Below are positions 1-5,560 of a stretch of 5,560 nt of DNA, one piece after another. The position numbers were made by a program, and so were the translations under genes. The notes below the pieces were generated by a model. It was given only the letters and a program-made list of their open reading frames with translations. It was not told the origin of the DNA and made no database searches. Each line of letters begins with the position of its first letter. The first letter of the stretch is position 1. Source of the stretch: CAYPEZ01 sp964409985. Lineage in GTDB: Bacteria > Patescibacteriota > Minisyncoccia > Phycocordibacterales > UBA6899. The stretch lies in contig CAYPEZ010000049.1 in assembly GCA_964409985.1 (NCBI GenBank), positions 1-5,560 of the forward strand, given 5' to 3'.

Positions 1-856
1 TTTTTCTAGCTTTTTTAACATTTCCTTCACTGCTTTCTTTATTTAAAAAATCTTTTCCTGTTTCTATGGATAGTGTTGTTGCCGCAACTCTTGTATACAT
101 ATTGAACCACCCAACTGTACTCATCCCAGGTGTACCAAAATAGATTTCATTTCGAATAATCCATGGGGAAAGAACCGCAAGAAAGATGATGGTAAAGAGT
201 GCAAGAGATTTCCCCCACGCCCTTCCCTTGCCCCACTTGCGTTGAACAAACAAGCTTGGAATAAGAATCAGGTGTACGTAAAACATAGCTGGACGCACAA
301 GTGTACTGAGTCCAAACGCAGCACCACTAATTGTCATTTGGGTATTTGCTCCCGAATAAAACCATCTCATCAACGAGGCAATACCAAGATACAAAAAGAT
401 GAGTGCAAGCCCCTCAGAAGCATAGAAAGTAGTATAGAAGACCATGTGTGGCTCGAGAGCAACAATACACCCAATCAGCCACACAACCCATGTGCGCGAA
501 ATCATGTACCGAGCAACTCCCATCACAATCCCTGGAATAAGACTCGACAATAGAACCTGAATAAACAGTAGTGCTTGGACATTCCCAAAAAGAGCATGTG
601 CCCCAGCGAGAGCAAGGGGGTAGAGTGGCGTTCGAAGCGCATCTGGCACATATGGTTCGCTGTAAGAACGACTGAACCCGTGTCCATTGAGGATATTGTG
701 TGCCTCGCGTACATAGTCGCTCCCGTCTGCACCAAGTGCGTATGTTGTCAGCAGATGATCTGGTGCAATGGCGAATACACTCAGTCTCACAATGTAAGCA
801 AAAAGAAAGATGAGTAAAACATCCCTATGTGTCTGTACAAACCGTCGCATAGACAT
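1..856 (-). CDS. GT-C membrane glycosyltransferase (PMT/ArnT-like), C-terminus cut by window edge
   Basis: The first 285 residues of a polytopic membrane protein are open from an ATG at 856-854 to position 1, with no stop in the window. I translated this by hand. Seen: a short basic N-terminus (MSMRRFVQTHR), a first membrane helix at about 12-31, then an acidic loop motif ADGSDY (43-48) and RTPLYPLALA (75-84). More hydrophobic helices follow, with EP (135-136), SE (147-148), LVRP (186-189) and PWIIRN (231-236). An acidic motif in the first outer loop plus R-x-P-x-Y-P is typical of GT-C enzymes of the PMT/ArnT type, which move a sugar from a polyprenyl-phosphate donor to an acceptor outside the membrane. 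The start lies 6 bp after the stop of the small membrane gene, and an in-frame TGA sits just upstream, so no earlier start is possible; ATG at 850 is the alternative. No clear Shine-Dalgarno is seen, so translational coupling is likely. The last 60 bp of the visible part are AT-rich and encode a hydrophilic loop. Acceptor and sugar are unknown. Confidence 0.85.
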   Translation of the reverse strand, partial: MSMRRFVQTHRDVLLIFLFAYIVRLSVFAIAPDHLLTTYALGADGSDYVREAHNILNGHGFSRSYSEPYVPDALRTPLYPLALAGAHALFGNVQALLFIQVLLSSLIPGIVMGVARYMISRTWVVWLIGCIVALEPHMVFYTTFYASEGLALIFLYLGIASLMRWFYSGANTQMTISGAAFGLSTLVRPAMFYVHLILIPSLFVQRKWGKGRAWGKSLALFTIIFLAVLSPWIIRNEIYFGTPGMSTVGWFNMYTRVAATTLSIETGKDFLNKESSEGNVKKARK

Positions 857-862
857 TGATCA

Positions 863-1243
863 CTATCGCATGATAAGCACCATTCCCAACAAAATGACTG
901 CCACACCAAGGGCGTGGAGAAATGTGATGGGTTCTCCAAGAATAAATCGCGCGGTCATAAGCGTTAACAATACGTTCAACGCAATACCTATTGGATAAAT
1001 CACAGAGAGCTGGGTACGTGAGAGAAGTGAGATCCAGAGGACAAAGGCAAGTCCATACAGGAACAATGCCCCCAAAAAACTCGGAGACATGAGGAGCCCC
1101 GCAAAAGAAGCGATGAATCCTGAGATACCCTTTCCTGTTTGAAAAACAACATCTTTAGCGGTAAGTGTTTGTTTAAACAGTGTTTGGCTCGTTGCGGTAA
1201 CAATTGATGTCAGCGCCAGAAGGAGTATCGTCATCAGACTCAT
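863..1243 (-). CDS. Small four-helix DMT/EamA-family membrane protein, ArnE-like lipid-sugar flippase subunit
   Basis: This 126-residue, very hydrophobic protein has about four or five membrane segments (near 3-22, 38-53, 56-76, 79-101, 107-125). The second half is the informative part: YGLAFVLWISLL (63-74), VIYPIGIALNVLLT (81-94) and GEP (103-105) before a last helix ending in LGMVLIMR. From memory this pattern closely follows E. coli ArnE (LAMVLWLLVL, GIAYPMLSLNFVWVT, HEP), a subunit of the flippase for undecaprenyl-phosphate-aminoarabinose; small multidrug resistance proteins share the fold. The gene sits between a DPM-type GT2 and a GT-C transferase, the place expected of a flippase for a polyprenyl-linked sugar, and this context favours flippase over drug export. 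It begins 23 bp after the GT2 stop and ends 6 bp before the next start, so the three genes form one operon. A second in-frame ATG lies three codons in. E. coli uses an ArnE/ArnF pair; only one small subunit is visible here. Confidence 0.8.
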   Translation of the reverse strand: MSLMTILLLALTSIVTATSQTLFKQTLTAKDVVFQTGKGISGFIASFAGLLMSPSFLGALFLYGLAFVLWISLLSRTQLSVIYPIGIALNVLLTLMTARFILGEPITFLHALGVAVILLGMVLIMR

Positions 1244-1266
1244 ATAGAAATTTCTTGTTTCCTAGT

Positions 1267-2706
1267 CTACCGTTTAAACCAAAATTTCACCAGCACATAA
1301 AGGCACATCCGTAGTAGAGTGAATCCATCGCGAAAACGACTGATTTGTGTCTCGCCAAACGTACGATCTCGGTACTGAATCGGGAGTTCAACGATCCGGA
1401 GGTTTAATTTTGCCGCAGCAAAAATAAGATCAAAATCGCCAAATGGGTCGAGTCTCCCCAAATAATCCCTTAGTGCTTCGAGGCGAAGATACTCTTTTCT
1501 CGGTAATACTTTCGTTCCACAGAGCGTGTCGGTGAGTCGTTGGCGAATAATGCGCGAGACAAAAAAAGTAAAGAATTGATTCCCAATATTATTGAGAAAT
1601 CGCATTGCGCGACTCTCCATAGGATAAATAAATCGTGATCCATTGATAAATTCTCCCCTCCCTTCTGCATACGCCTCGTAGAAACGTGGGAGGTCTTCTG
1701 GGGGGACGGTCATATCAGCATCGAGAATCATGAGCAAGTCTCCAGTAGACATTGAAAATCCTTTTTGGACCGCATCCCACTTCCCTTTTCCTGGTTGTTT
1801 TCCAATGTGAAGCACCAGAGGTCCTTTATAGGTTTGCTTCATGCGCTCAAGAACTTCCCAAGTACGATCGGAAGAATTCCCCTCAACAATGATCAACTCT
1901 GTCCGTGTTCCAATGAGAGGAACGCGCTCCAGCAGTCGTTCCACATTTCCCTCTTCATTCCGTGCAGCAACAACAATTGAGACTGCGCAATCCCTTCTTT
2001 TTTCAGGAATAGGTCGCGCAACCACATACTGCACAGCACCGAAAAACGAAAATCCTGGAAGGTGCGCAAGCACACGATTACAGAACCACCCAAGAATAGG
2101 AATGCGCATGGGAAGGAGAATTCCACGTCCAGATCGAATAACTTCAAATCCAGCTAAATAAAGCATATTTTCAAGATCTTTCAGCCGCAAAAGATTCCTG
2201 AAGGGACCCTGAGTTTTTCCAAGAACAACTTTTCTTGCGAGTGCAAAGATTGGACTCCACAAAAAACTTCTTGTCATAATCACCAACTTCCCATCCTCAG
2301 TGAGCACTTTTTTTGATTCTTTCAACATCACTTCTATGTCTGGAAGCGAGTCGGTTATCTCCGAAATGAGACCGTACGAAAATCGTCGGGCTGTCTGAAT
2401 ATGCCAAAGATCATCTTCGAGTATTTCAAGTGATGGATACTTCTCGCGTGCTACTTCAAGAAGCCTTGGAACACACTCAATACCTGCTTTTATCTTGTTG
2501 GGAAGTTGCGCAAGGAGATCTCCTGTTCCTGACCCAAGTTGAATAACCGAAACATCGTTCGGAATAACAAATTGAAGCAACCGCACCATTTCATGATAGT
2601 AGTACTCCCATCGCCCCGTGTGCTCACTTGCTCTAAGCGCAACATCTCGATAGAGCATGGCAGCAGGCGTGGGAGTTGACCGAAGGCTCTCGCTTTGATC
2701 TTTCAT
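1267..2706 (-). CDS. Bifunctional SAM-dependent methyltransferase / family 2 glycosyltransferase (DPM/ArnC-like)
   Basis: This 479-residue protein has two domains. Residues about 30-230 form a class I methyltransferase: the SAM loop VIQLGSGTGDLLAQL (54-68), an acidic residue ending strand 2 in GIECVPRLLEVARE (75-88), EDDLWH (97-102), and a late strand DGKLVIMTRS (138-147). Residues about 241-470 form a GT-A fold GT2 transferase: SIVVAARNEEGNV (243-255), EGNSSDRTWEVL (275-286) where many GT2 enzymes have DDGSxD, GKGKWDAV (306-313), the metal and nucleotide-sugar motif DADM (329-332), DTLCGTKVLPR (393-403) and DPFGDFDL (420-427). These fit the polyprenyl-phosphate glycosyltransferase branch (dolichyl-phosphate mannosyltransferase, ArnC). 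There is no C-terminal pair of membrane helices, only a hydrophobic end (LLRMCLYVLVKFWFKR). Expected role: make a polyprenyl-phosphate sugar at the inner face of the membrane; the methyltransferase substrate is unknown. It is first in the minus-strand operon. The ATG at 2706 has a weak AGGG upstream; M17 is a possible later start. All expected motifs of both domains are present. Confidence 0.9.
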   Translation of the reverse strand: MKDQSESLRSTPTPAAMLYRDVALRASEHTGRWEYYYHEMVRLLQFVIPNDVSVIQLGSGTGDLLAQLPNKIKAGIECVPRLLEVAREKYPSLEILEDDLWHIQTARRFSYGLISEITDSLPDIEVMLKESKKVLTEDGKLVIMTRSFLWSPIFALARKVVLGKTQGPFRNLLRLKDLENMLYLAGFEVIRSGRGILLPMRIPILGWFCNRVLAHLPGFSFFGAVQYVVARPIPEKRRDCAVSIVVAARNEEGNVERLLERVPLIGTRTELIIVEGNSSDRTWEVLERMKQTYKGPLVLHIGKQPGKGKWDAVQKGFSMSTGDLLMILDADMTVPPEDLPRFYEAYAEGRGEFINGSRFIYPMESRAMRFLNNIGNQFFTFFVSRIIRQRLTDTLCGTKVLPRKEYLRLEALRDYLGRLDPFGDFDLIFAAAKLNLRIVELPIQYRDRTFGETQISRFRDGFTLLRMCLYVLVKFWFKR

Positions 2707-2723
2707 AAATACGAAACCCTGAC

Positions 2724-2751
2724 ATCATAGCGAACCTATAAATGTGCGCAA
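2724..2751 (-). promoter_or_regulatory. Candidate sigma70-type promoter for the minus-strand operon
   Basis: On the minus strand, TTGCGC (2751-2746) is followed after 16 bp by TATGAT (2729-2724). The -10 box matches the consensus at 5 of 6 positions, while the -35 box matches only at TTG. Transcription would start near 2717, giving a very short leader before the ATG at 2706, with the AGGG at 2720-2717 right at the start. This was judged by eye and is weak. Confidence 0.3.
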
Positions 2752-2779
2752 TCTCGTCGCACTACCTCTCGCTTCCCTC

Positions 2780-2792
2780 ACCGTCGAACGGT
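2780..2792. repeat. 13-bp inverted repeat (possible operator)
   Basis: ACCGT (2780-2784) and ACGGT (2788-2792) are exact reverse complements separated by CGA. The dyad sits just upstream of the candidate plus-strand -10 box, where a regulator could act on the carbamoyltransferase. It is short enough to occur by chance, and no second copy was seen in the window. Confidence 0.3.
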
Positions 2793-2796
2793 ATGT

Positions 2797-2802
2797 TATA
2801 GT
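2797..2802 (+). promoter_or_regulatory. Candidate -10 box of the carbamoyltransferase promoter
   Basis: TATAGT matches TATAAT at 5 of 6 positions and lies 11 bp before the ATG at 2814. A transcript from it would start around 2808-2811 and be nearly leaderless, which would explain why no Shine-Dalgarno is seen before this gene. No convincing -35 box is found at the right distance. Confidence 0.3.
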
Positions 2803-2813
2803 CATTGGCACCA

Positions 2814-4532
2814 ATGTATATTCTTGGCATCAGCAGTTATTCGCACGAAGCATCTTGCTCCCTCATCAAGGATGGAGAGATCAAATATGTCATTGAGGAA
2901 GAGCGATTGAACCGCAAAAAACACACGTGGGAATACCCAGAAAAAGCCATCGCAGAATGTCTTCGACGTGAAGGAATTACGATCAAAGATATTGACCACA
3001 TTACTTTTTTTTGGACTCCTTCAAAAGAAATTCTTGGCAACATGCTTCATATGCTTCGATACTTCCCCCAGAGTCTACACATCCTCAAGGCTCGGTCGGG
3101 AGGCGGGGAGTTGAGCCCGCTCAAACGTATCGCAATGATGCAAACGATCGGATCCAGAATTGCCAAGCAGTGGAATCTCCCCCATCCACCAAAAATCCAT
3201 TTTATCGAACACCACCTTGCTCATGCAGCGAGCGCGTTTTTCGTAAGTAAATTCGAAGAAGCTGCCATCCTCACGATCGACGGACGAGGAGAATCAACGA
3301 GCACGATGCTCTCGTATGGTAAGGGCAATCATATCGAAAAACTCCATGAGATCCGTGTCCCCCATTCTCTTGGGCATTTGTATGCTGCAGTGACTGACCA
3401 TTTAGGATTTACCCCCTTCTTTGATGAATGGAAGGTCATGGGGATGTCGGCGTACGGAACTGATACATACGTAAAAGCGTTTGAACCACTGGTCCACCTT
3501 CACTCAGATGGAACCTATACGCTCAATCTCGACTATGTTTCATTTCATACACACGGCGGAAGCCAGTGGCTTTCTCCGCTCTTTGAAAAAACATTTGGAT
3601 CGAAGCGGAAAAAAGGAGACCCCTACACCCAAGCACACTACGATCTCGCATTCGCACTTCAAAAAACTGTTGAGCGCGCTGGTATCCACCTTGCAAAAGG
3701 AATATACGAACGAACGAAATCTAAGAACCTTTGCATGACCGGAGGAGTAGTTTTAAACTGCCTCATGAACAAGCGTATTGTCGAAGAAACGCCATTCGAA
3801 AACTTTTTCTTTCAGCCGATTGCAAATGATGCTGGAACATCATTCGGAAGCGCACTGTATTTCTACCACCAAGTACTCGGAAACCCTCGTTCGTATGTCT
3901 TTGATGCTCCCTATCTCGGAACTTCATTTACCGACGACGATATCCGCATCGCACTAGAAAAACGTGGCGTACAGTACAAAAAGAGCGAACATATTGCCAA
4001 AGATGCCGCTCGCCTTATTGCTGACGGGAAAATCCTCGGATGGTTCCAAGGCCGCATGGAGTCTGGACCTCGAGCACTCGGGAATCGAAGCATTATTGCT
4101 GACCCTACTGACCCCACCATGAAGGACCGCTTAAATGCTCGCGTAAAACGTAGAGAGATGTTCCGACCATTTGCTCCTTCAGTCATTGAAGAAAAAGTGA
4201 ATGATTATTTCATCATGCCAAAGAATCAATCTTCGCCATACATGATTCTTATTGGTGATGTAAGAGAAGATAAGAAATCTTCTCTGCCAGCGATCACGCA
4301 CAAAGACGGGACAGCTCGTGTACATACTGTAAACAAGAAAGTAAACCAAGCATATTGGGAACTCATCTCTGAATTTGAAAAAATAAAAGGCGTTGCTGTT
4401 GTCCTCAACACATCGTTCAACGAAAATGAACCAATCGTCTGTACACCAGAAGAAGCTATTGACTGCTTCCTCCGAACAGACTTTGATGCCCTCGCAATCG
4501 GATCATATCTTGCTGTAAAGAAGTCTGTATAA
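2814..4532 (+). CDS. NodU/CmcH/TobZ-family O-carbamoyltransferase
   Basis: This is a full-length 572-residue member of the family, which uses ATP and carbamoyl phosphate to form carbamoyl-adenylate and passes the carbamoyl group to a hydroxyl, usually of a sugar or antibiotic. The N-terminal Kae1-like ASKHA domain (about 1-350) shows GISSYSHEAS (5-14, with the conserved His at 11), the metal-binding HHLAHAASAF (133-142), TIDGRGEST (154-162), HSLGHLYAA (184-192), EWKVMGMSAYG, MTGG (308-311) and NDAGTSFGSA (338-347). The C-terminal YrdC-like domain (about 385-570) shows GRMESGPRALGNRS (413-426), MFRPFAP (449-455), HTVNKKVNQAYW and VVLNTSFNENEP (529-540). The expected active-site motifs of both domains are present. 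I chose ATG at 2814 because relatives begin just before the I-L-G-I-S strand; a TTG at 2805 would add three residues. No Shine-Dalgarno is visible for either. It is cytoplasmic. It lies alone on the plus strand, divergent from the GT2 operon and convergent with a GT-C gene, so it probably decorates the sugar of this locus. The acceptor cannot be read from sequence. Confidence 0.93.
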   Translation: MYILGISSYSHEASCSLIKDGEIKYVIEEERLNRKKHTWEYPEKAIAECLRREGITIKDIDHITFFWTPSKEILGNMLHMLRYFPQSLHILKARSGGGELSPLKRIAMMQTIGSRIAKQWNLPHPPKIHFIEHHLAHAASAFFVSKFEEAAILTIDGRGESTSTMLSYGKGNHIEKLHEIRVPHSLGHLYAAVTDHLGFTPFFDEWKVMGMSAYGTDTYVKAFEPLVHLHSDGTYTLNLDYVSFHTHGGSQWLSPLFEKTFGSKRKKGDPYTQAHYDLAFALQKTVERAGIHLAKGIYERTKSKNLCMTGGVVLNCLMNKRIVEETPFENFFFQPIANDAGTSFGSALYFYHQVLGNPRSYVFDAPYLGTSFTDDDIRIALEKRGVQYKKSEHIAKDAARLIADGKILGWFQGRMESGPRALGNRSIIADPTDPTMKDRLNARVKRREMFRPFAPSVIEEKVNDYFIMPKNQSSPYMILIGDVREDKKSSLPAITHKDGTARVHTVNKKVNQAYWELISEFEKIKGVAVVLNTSFNENEPIVCTPEEAIDCFLRTDFDALAIGSYLAVKKSV

Positions 4533-4538
4533 CAGACT
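4522..4538. terminator. Hairpin between convergent genes, possible terminator
   Basis: AGTCTGT (4522-4528) and ACAGACT (4532-4538) are a perfect 7-bp inverted repeat around a 3-nt loop, spanning the stop codon of the carbamoyltransferase (4530-4532). On the minus strand the stem is followed by TCTTT, a modest U-tract, so it could end the right-hand GT-C transcript, whose stop is at 4553-4551. On the plus strand the nearest T-run is about 18 nt downstream, so it is a poor terminator in that direction. Confidence 0.4.
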
Positions 4539-4550
4539 CATCACGAGGGA

Positions 4551-5560
4551 TTACAATTTTTGTATTCTTCTCTGACGATACCATTCATAGATGGTGACGT
4601 AGGTATACGCCGCAAGCATGAAAAGGAACGGCGTCACAACAACACGATATCGCGCTTGAGCTACAGGACCGGTCAAGAGTGCGAAATACATCATAATGAA
4701 GAGGGCTGCCAAGGAGAACAACGCTTGCCAACGCTTCTTAAGAAACCATGCTATGCATGGGGCTAGAAACGCCCCGAGTGTCATTGCCCCCCAAAAGAAG
4801 AATCCGAGGAAAAACAAAAGTGCTTGTGTCGGTTGCCGTTTCATGTGATCAACCACACTACCCAGATCTCCGGTTGCAAGTGCTCGAGTGATGTTTGGAA
4901 GTTCAATCCCTCCCCCGCTCATTTCATACCAAAGAAGTCGATACCNNNNNNNNNNAATGTCCCGAGCGATGTGATATACATCTTCGCAAAGATGGTTGGA
5001 TGTTCCCCAATAACCCCCAGAGCTGTTTTAGTTAAGAATGGCGCATACACCGGTGAGCGCAAATCATAATCCTCACGCACCTCTGGAAATTCACGCTGTG
5101 CACGCTGGAAGAGCTCATCATGCGCAGCAATACCCGACATCCCTTCTGCATATTTCAAGACCTCAGTCGCATTAAAGAAATAGAGTGTGTAAGGTCCCTT
5201 CGTCGACAACGTCCATACACCAAATTGCTCTGCGTTACGATATGCCCACGGAGTAAGCACAAGGAGAATCCCAAGAAAAAAGAGGAGCATGGGGCGTAAC
5301 GCTTTGCGTCCCACAATAAAAAGAAGGATACCTAACGTGGGGATACTCACGAATGCAAAGTATTCCAAAATAGGACGAACCATCGTTGCAAGACCAATCA
5401 ATAACCCCGCCCCAAAGAATAAACTCATGCGATCGCGTTCAACCGCACGTCGAAGCATAAGAAGGGAGAGCAGGAATAAGAACAAGAACACAGATTCGGA
5501 TAACGGCTGTGTGGCTGTATAGAGGGTGAAAGGTTCGATAGAAAACACAAGTGCTCCAAA
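4551..5560 (-). CDS. GT-C membrane glycosyltransferase, N-terminus cut by window edge, interrupted by assembly gap
   Basis: One gene enters at 5560 and ends at TAA 4553-4551; the 10 Ns at 4946-4955 fall inside it. The 5' part gives 201 residues open to the edge, so the GTG at 5548 is internal, not a start. It shows EP (9-10), SE (21-22), MVRP (60-63) and TPWAYRN (103-109), then a soluble outer loop. After the gap, the frame that makes sense starts YRLLWYEMSGGG and gives 130 residues with three helices and GPVAQARYRVVVTPFLFMLA, the usual C-terminal signature of PMT/ArnT-like enzymes. Read literally, the 10 Ns put the first part out of frame and end it at TGA 4921-4919 (GIDFFGMK), and the rest would seem to start at ATG 4922. 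I treat this as a wrong gap size, not two genes. Role: transfer of a sugar from a lipid-phosphate donor outside the membrane. It is a homologue of the left-edge GT-C gene and convergent with the carbamoyltransferase. The first helices and the acidic first-loop motif lie outside the window. Confidence 0.82.
4946..4955. other. Assembly gap (10 Ns) of wrong or nominal length
   Basis: Ten unknown bases interrupt the right-hand GT-C gene. For the flanking reading frames to join, the true number of bases must leave a remainder of 2 when divided by 3 (for example 8 or 11; a small overlap of 1 or 4 bases would also work). Ten does not fit, so the run is probably a scaffolding placeholder. Confidence 0.9.

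Larger units (their letters stand above)
2707..2813. promoter_or_regulatory. Divergent intergenic region driving the GT operon and the carbamoyltransferase
   Basis: These 107 bp are the only non-coding stretch between two genes transcribed away from each other, so promoters for both directions should lie here. No open frame or RNA-like structure was seen. Candidate -10 boxes in both directions and a short inverted repeat are listed separately. Confidence 0.6.

Noticed and set aside
523..735. Minus-strand frame of 70 codons in the left region
   Set aside because: It is out of frame with the GT-C gene, which covers the same bases with consistent membrane-protein motifs; its own product has no recognisable features.
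242..998. Plus-strand frames at 242-553, 575-817 and 810-998
   Set aside because: They lie opposite the GT-C and ArnE-like genes, and their Cys-, His- and Lys-rich products look like antisense shadows.
1141..1280. GTTTAAAC palindromes near 1172 and 1272 as possible sites
   Set aside because: Each is a single short palindrome, inside or at the end of coding sequence, with no spacing pattern or matching flanks.
1841..2161. Plus-strand frame of 106 codons, rich in Arg, Ser and Thr
   Set aside because: It lies wholly opposite the well-supported methyltransferase/GT2 gene and has no motifs.
3911..4186. Minus-strand frame of 91 codons
   Set aside because: It is antisense to the conserved C-terminal domain of the carbamoyltransferase.
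4551..4922. A separate 123-residue membrane protein starting at ATG 4922
   Set aside because: The frame is open upstream of this ATG to the N gap and reads YRLLWYE; the content is the C-terminal part of the GT-C protein.
4560..5069. Plus-strand frames at 4560-4766 and 4824-5069, the second crossing the Ns
   Set aside because: They are antisense to the right-hand GT-C gene, and one depends on the arbitrary gap length.
1..5560. CRISPR array, tRNA, rRNA, insertion sequence or defence system
   Set aside because: No spaced direct repeats, tRNA-like folds, transposase motifs or nuclease/helicase motifs were seen; nearly all the sequence is accounted for by five glycan-related genes.

Overview
The window looks like a piece of a bacterial cell-envelope glycan locus, probably from a metagenomic scaffold because it contains a run of 10 Ns at 4946-4955. 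Genes are tightly packed (gaps of 6, 23, 107 and 18 bp). The standard code is in use: Trp is TGG, the complete genes end in TAG or TAA, and none of the long reading frames has an internal TGA. Base composition is by eye balanced to slightly AT-rich. The gene types, and especially the fused methyltransferase-glycosyltransferase, are often seen in uncultured candidate phyla such as Patescibacteria, but this placement is a weak inference because no marker gene is present.

Layout. Minus-strand block at the left, in order of transcription: a two-domain protein with an N-terminal SAM methyltransferase and a C-terminal DPM/ArnC-type GT2 glycosyltransferase (2706-1267); a small four-helix ArnE/EamA-like membrane protein (1243-863); and a polytopic GT-C (PMT/ArnT-like) glycosyltransferase that starts at 856 and runs off the left edge. 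This last gene has no stop codon in the window, so a search for closed reading frames misses it. A 107-bp divergent intergenic region (2707-2813) separates this block from a plus-strand NodU/TobZ-family O-carbamoyltransferase (2814-4532). Convergent with it, across 18 bp that contain a small hairpin, is a second GT-C glycosyltransferase (minus strand, 5560-4551). It enters from the right edge and is interrupted by the N gap. The gap length is out of frame, which makes one gene look like two.

How the genes may work together (inference). The GT2 domain would charge a polyprenyl phosphate with a sugar on the cytoplasmic face. The ArnE-like protein would help flip the lipid-linked sugar. The GT-C enzymes would use it as donor outside the membrane, in a logic like ArnC-ArnE/F-ArnT. 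The methyltransferase domain and the carbamoyltransferase would add methyl and carbamoyl groups to the glycan. The two GT-C proteins share the same motifs at nearly identical spacing and are clear homologues flanking the locus. No RNA genes, CRISPR arrays, insertion sequences or tRNAs were seen.
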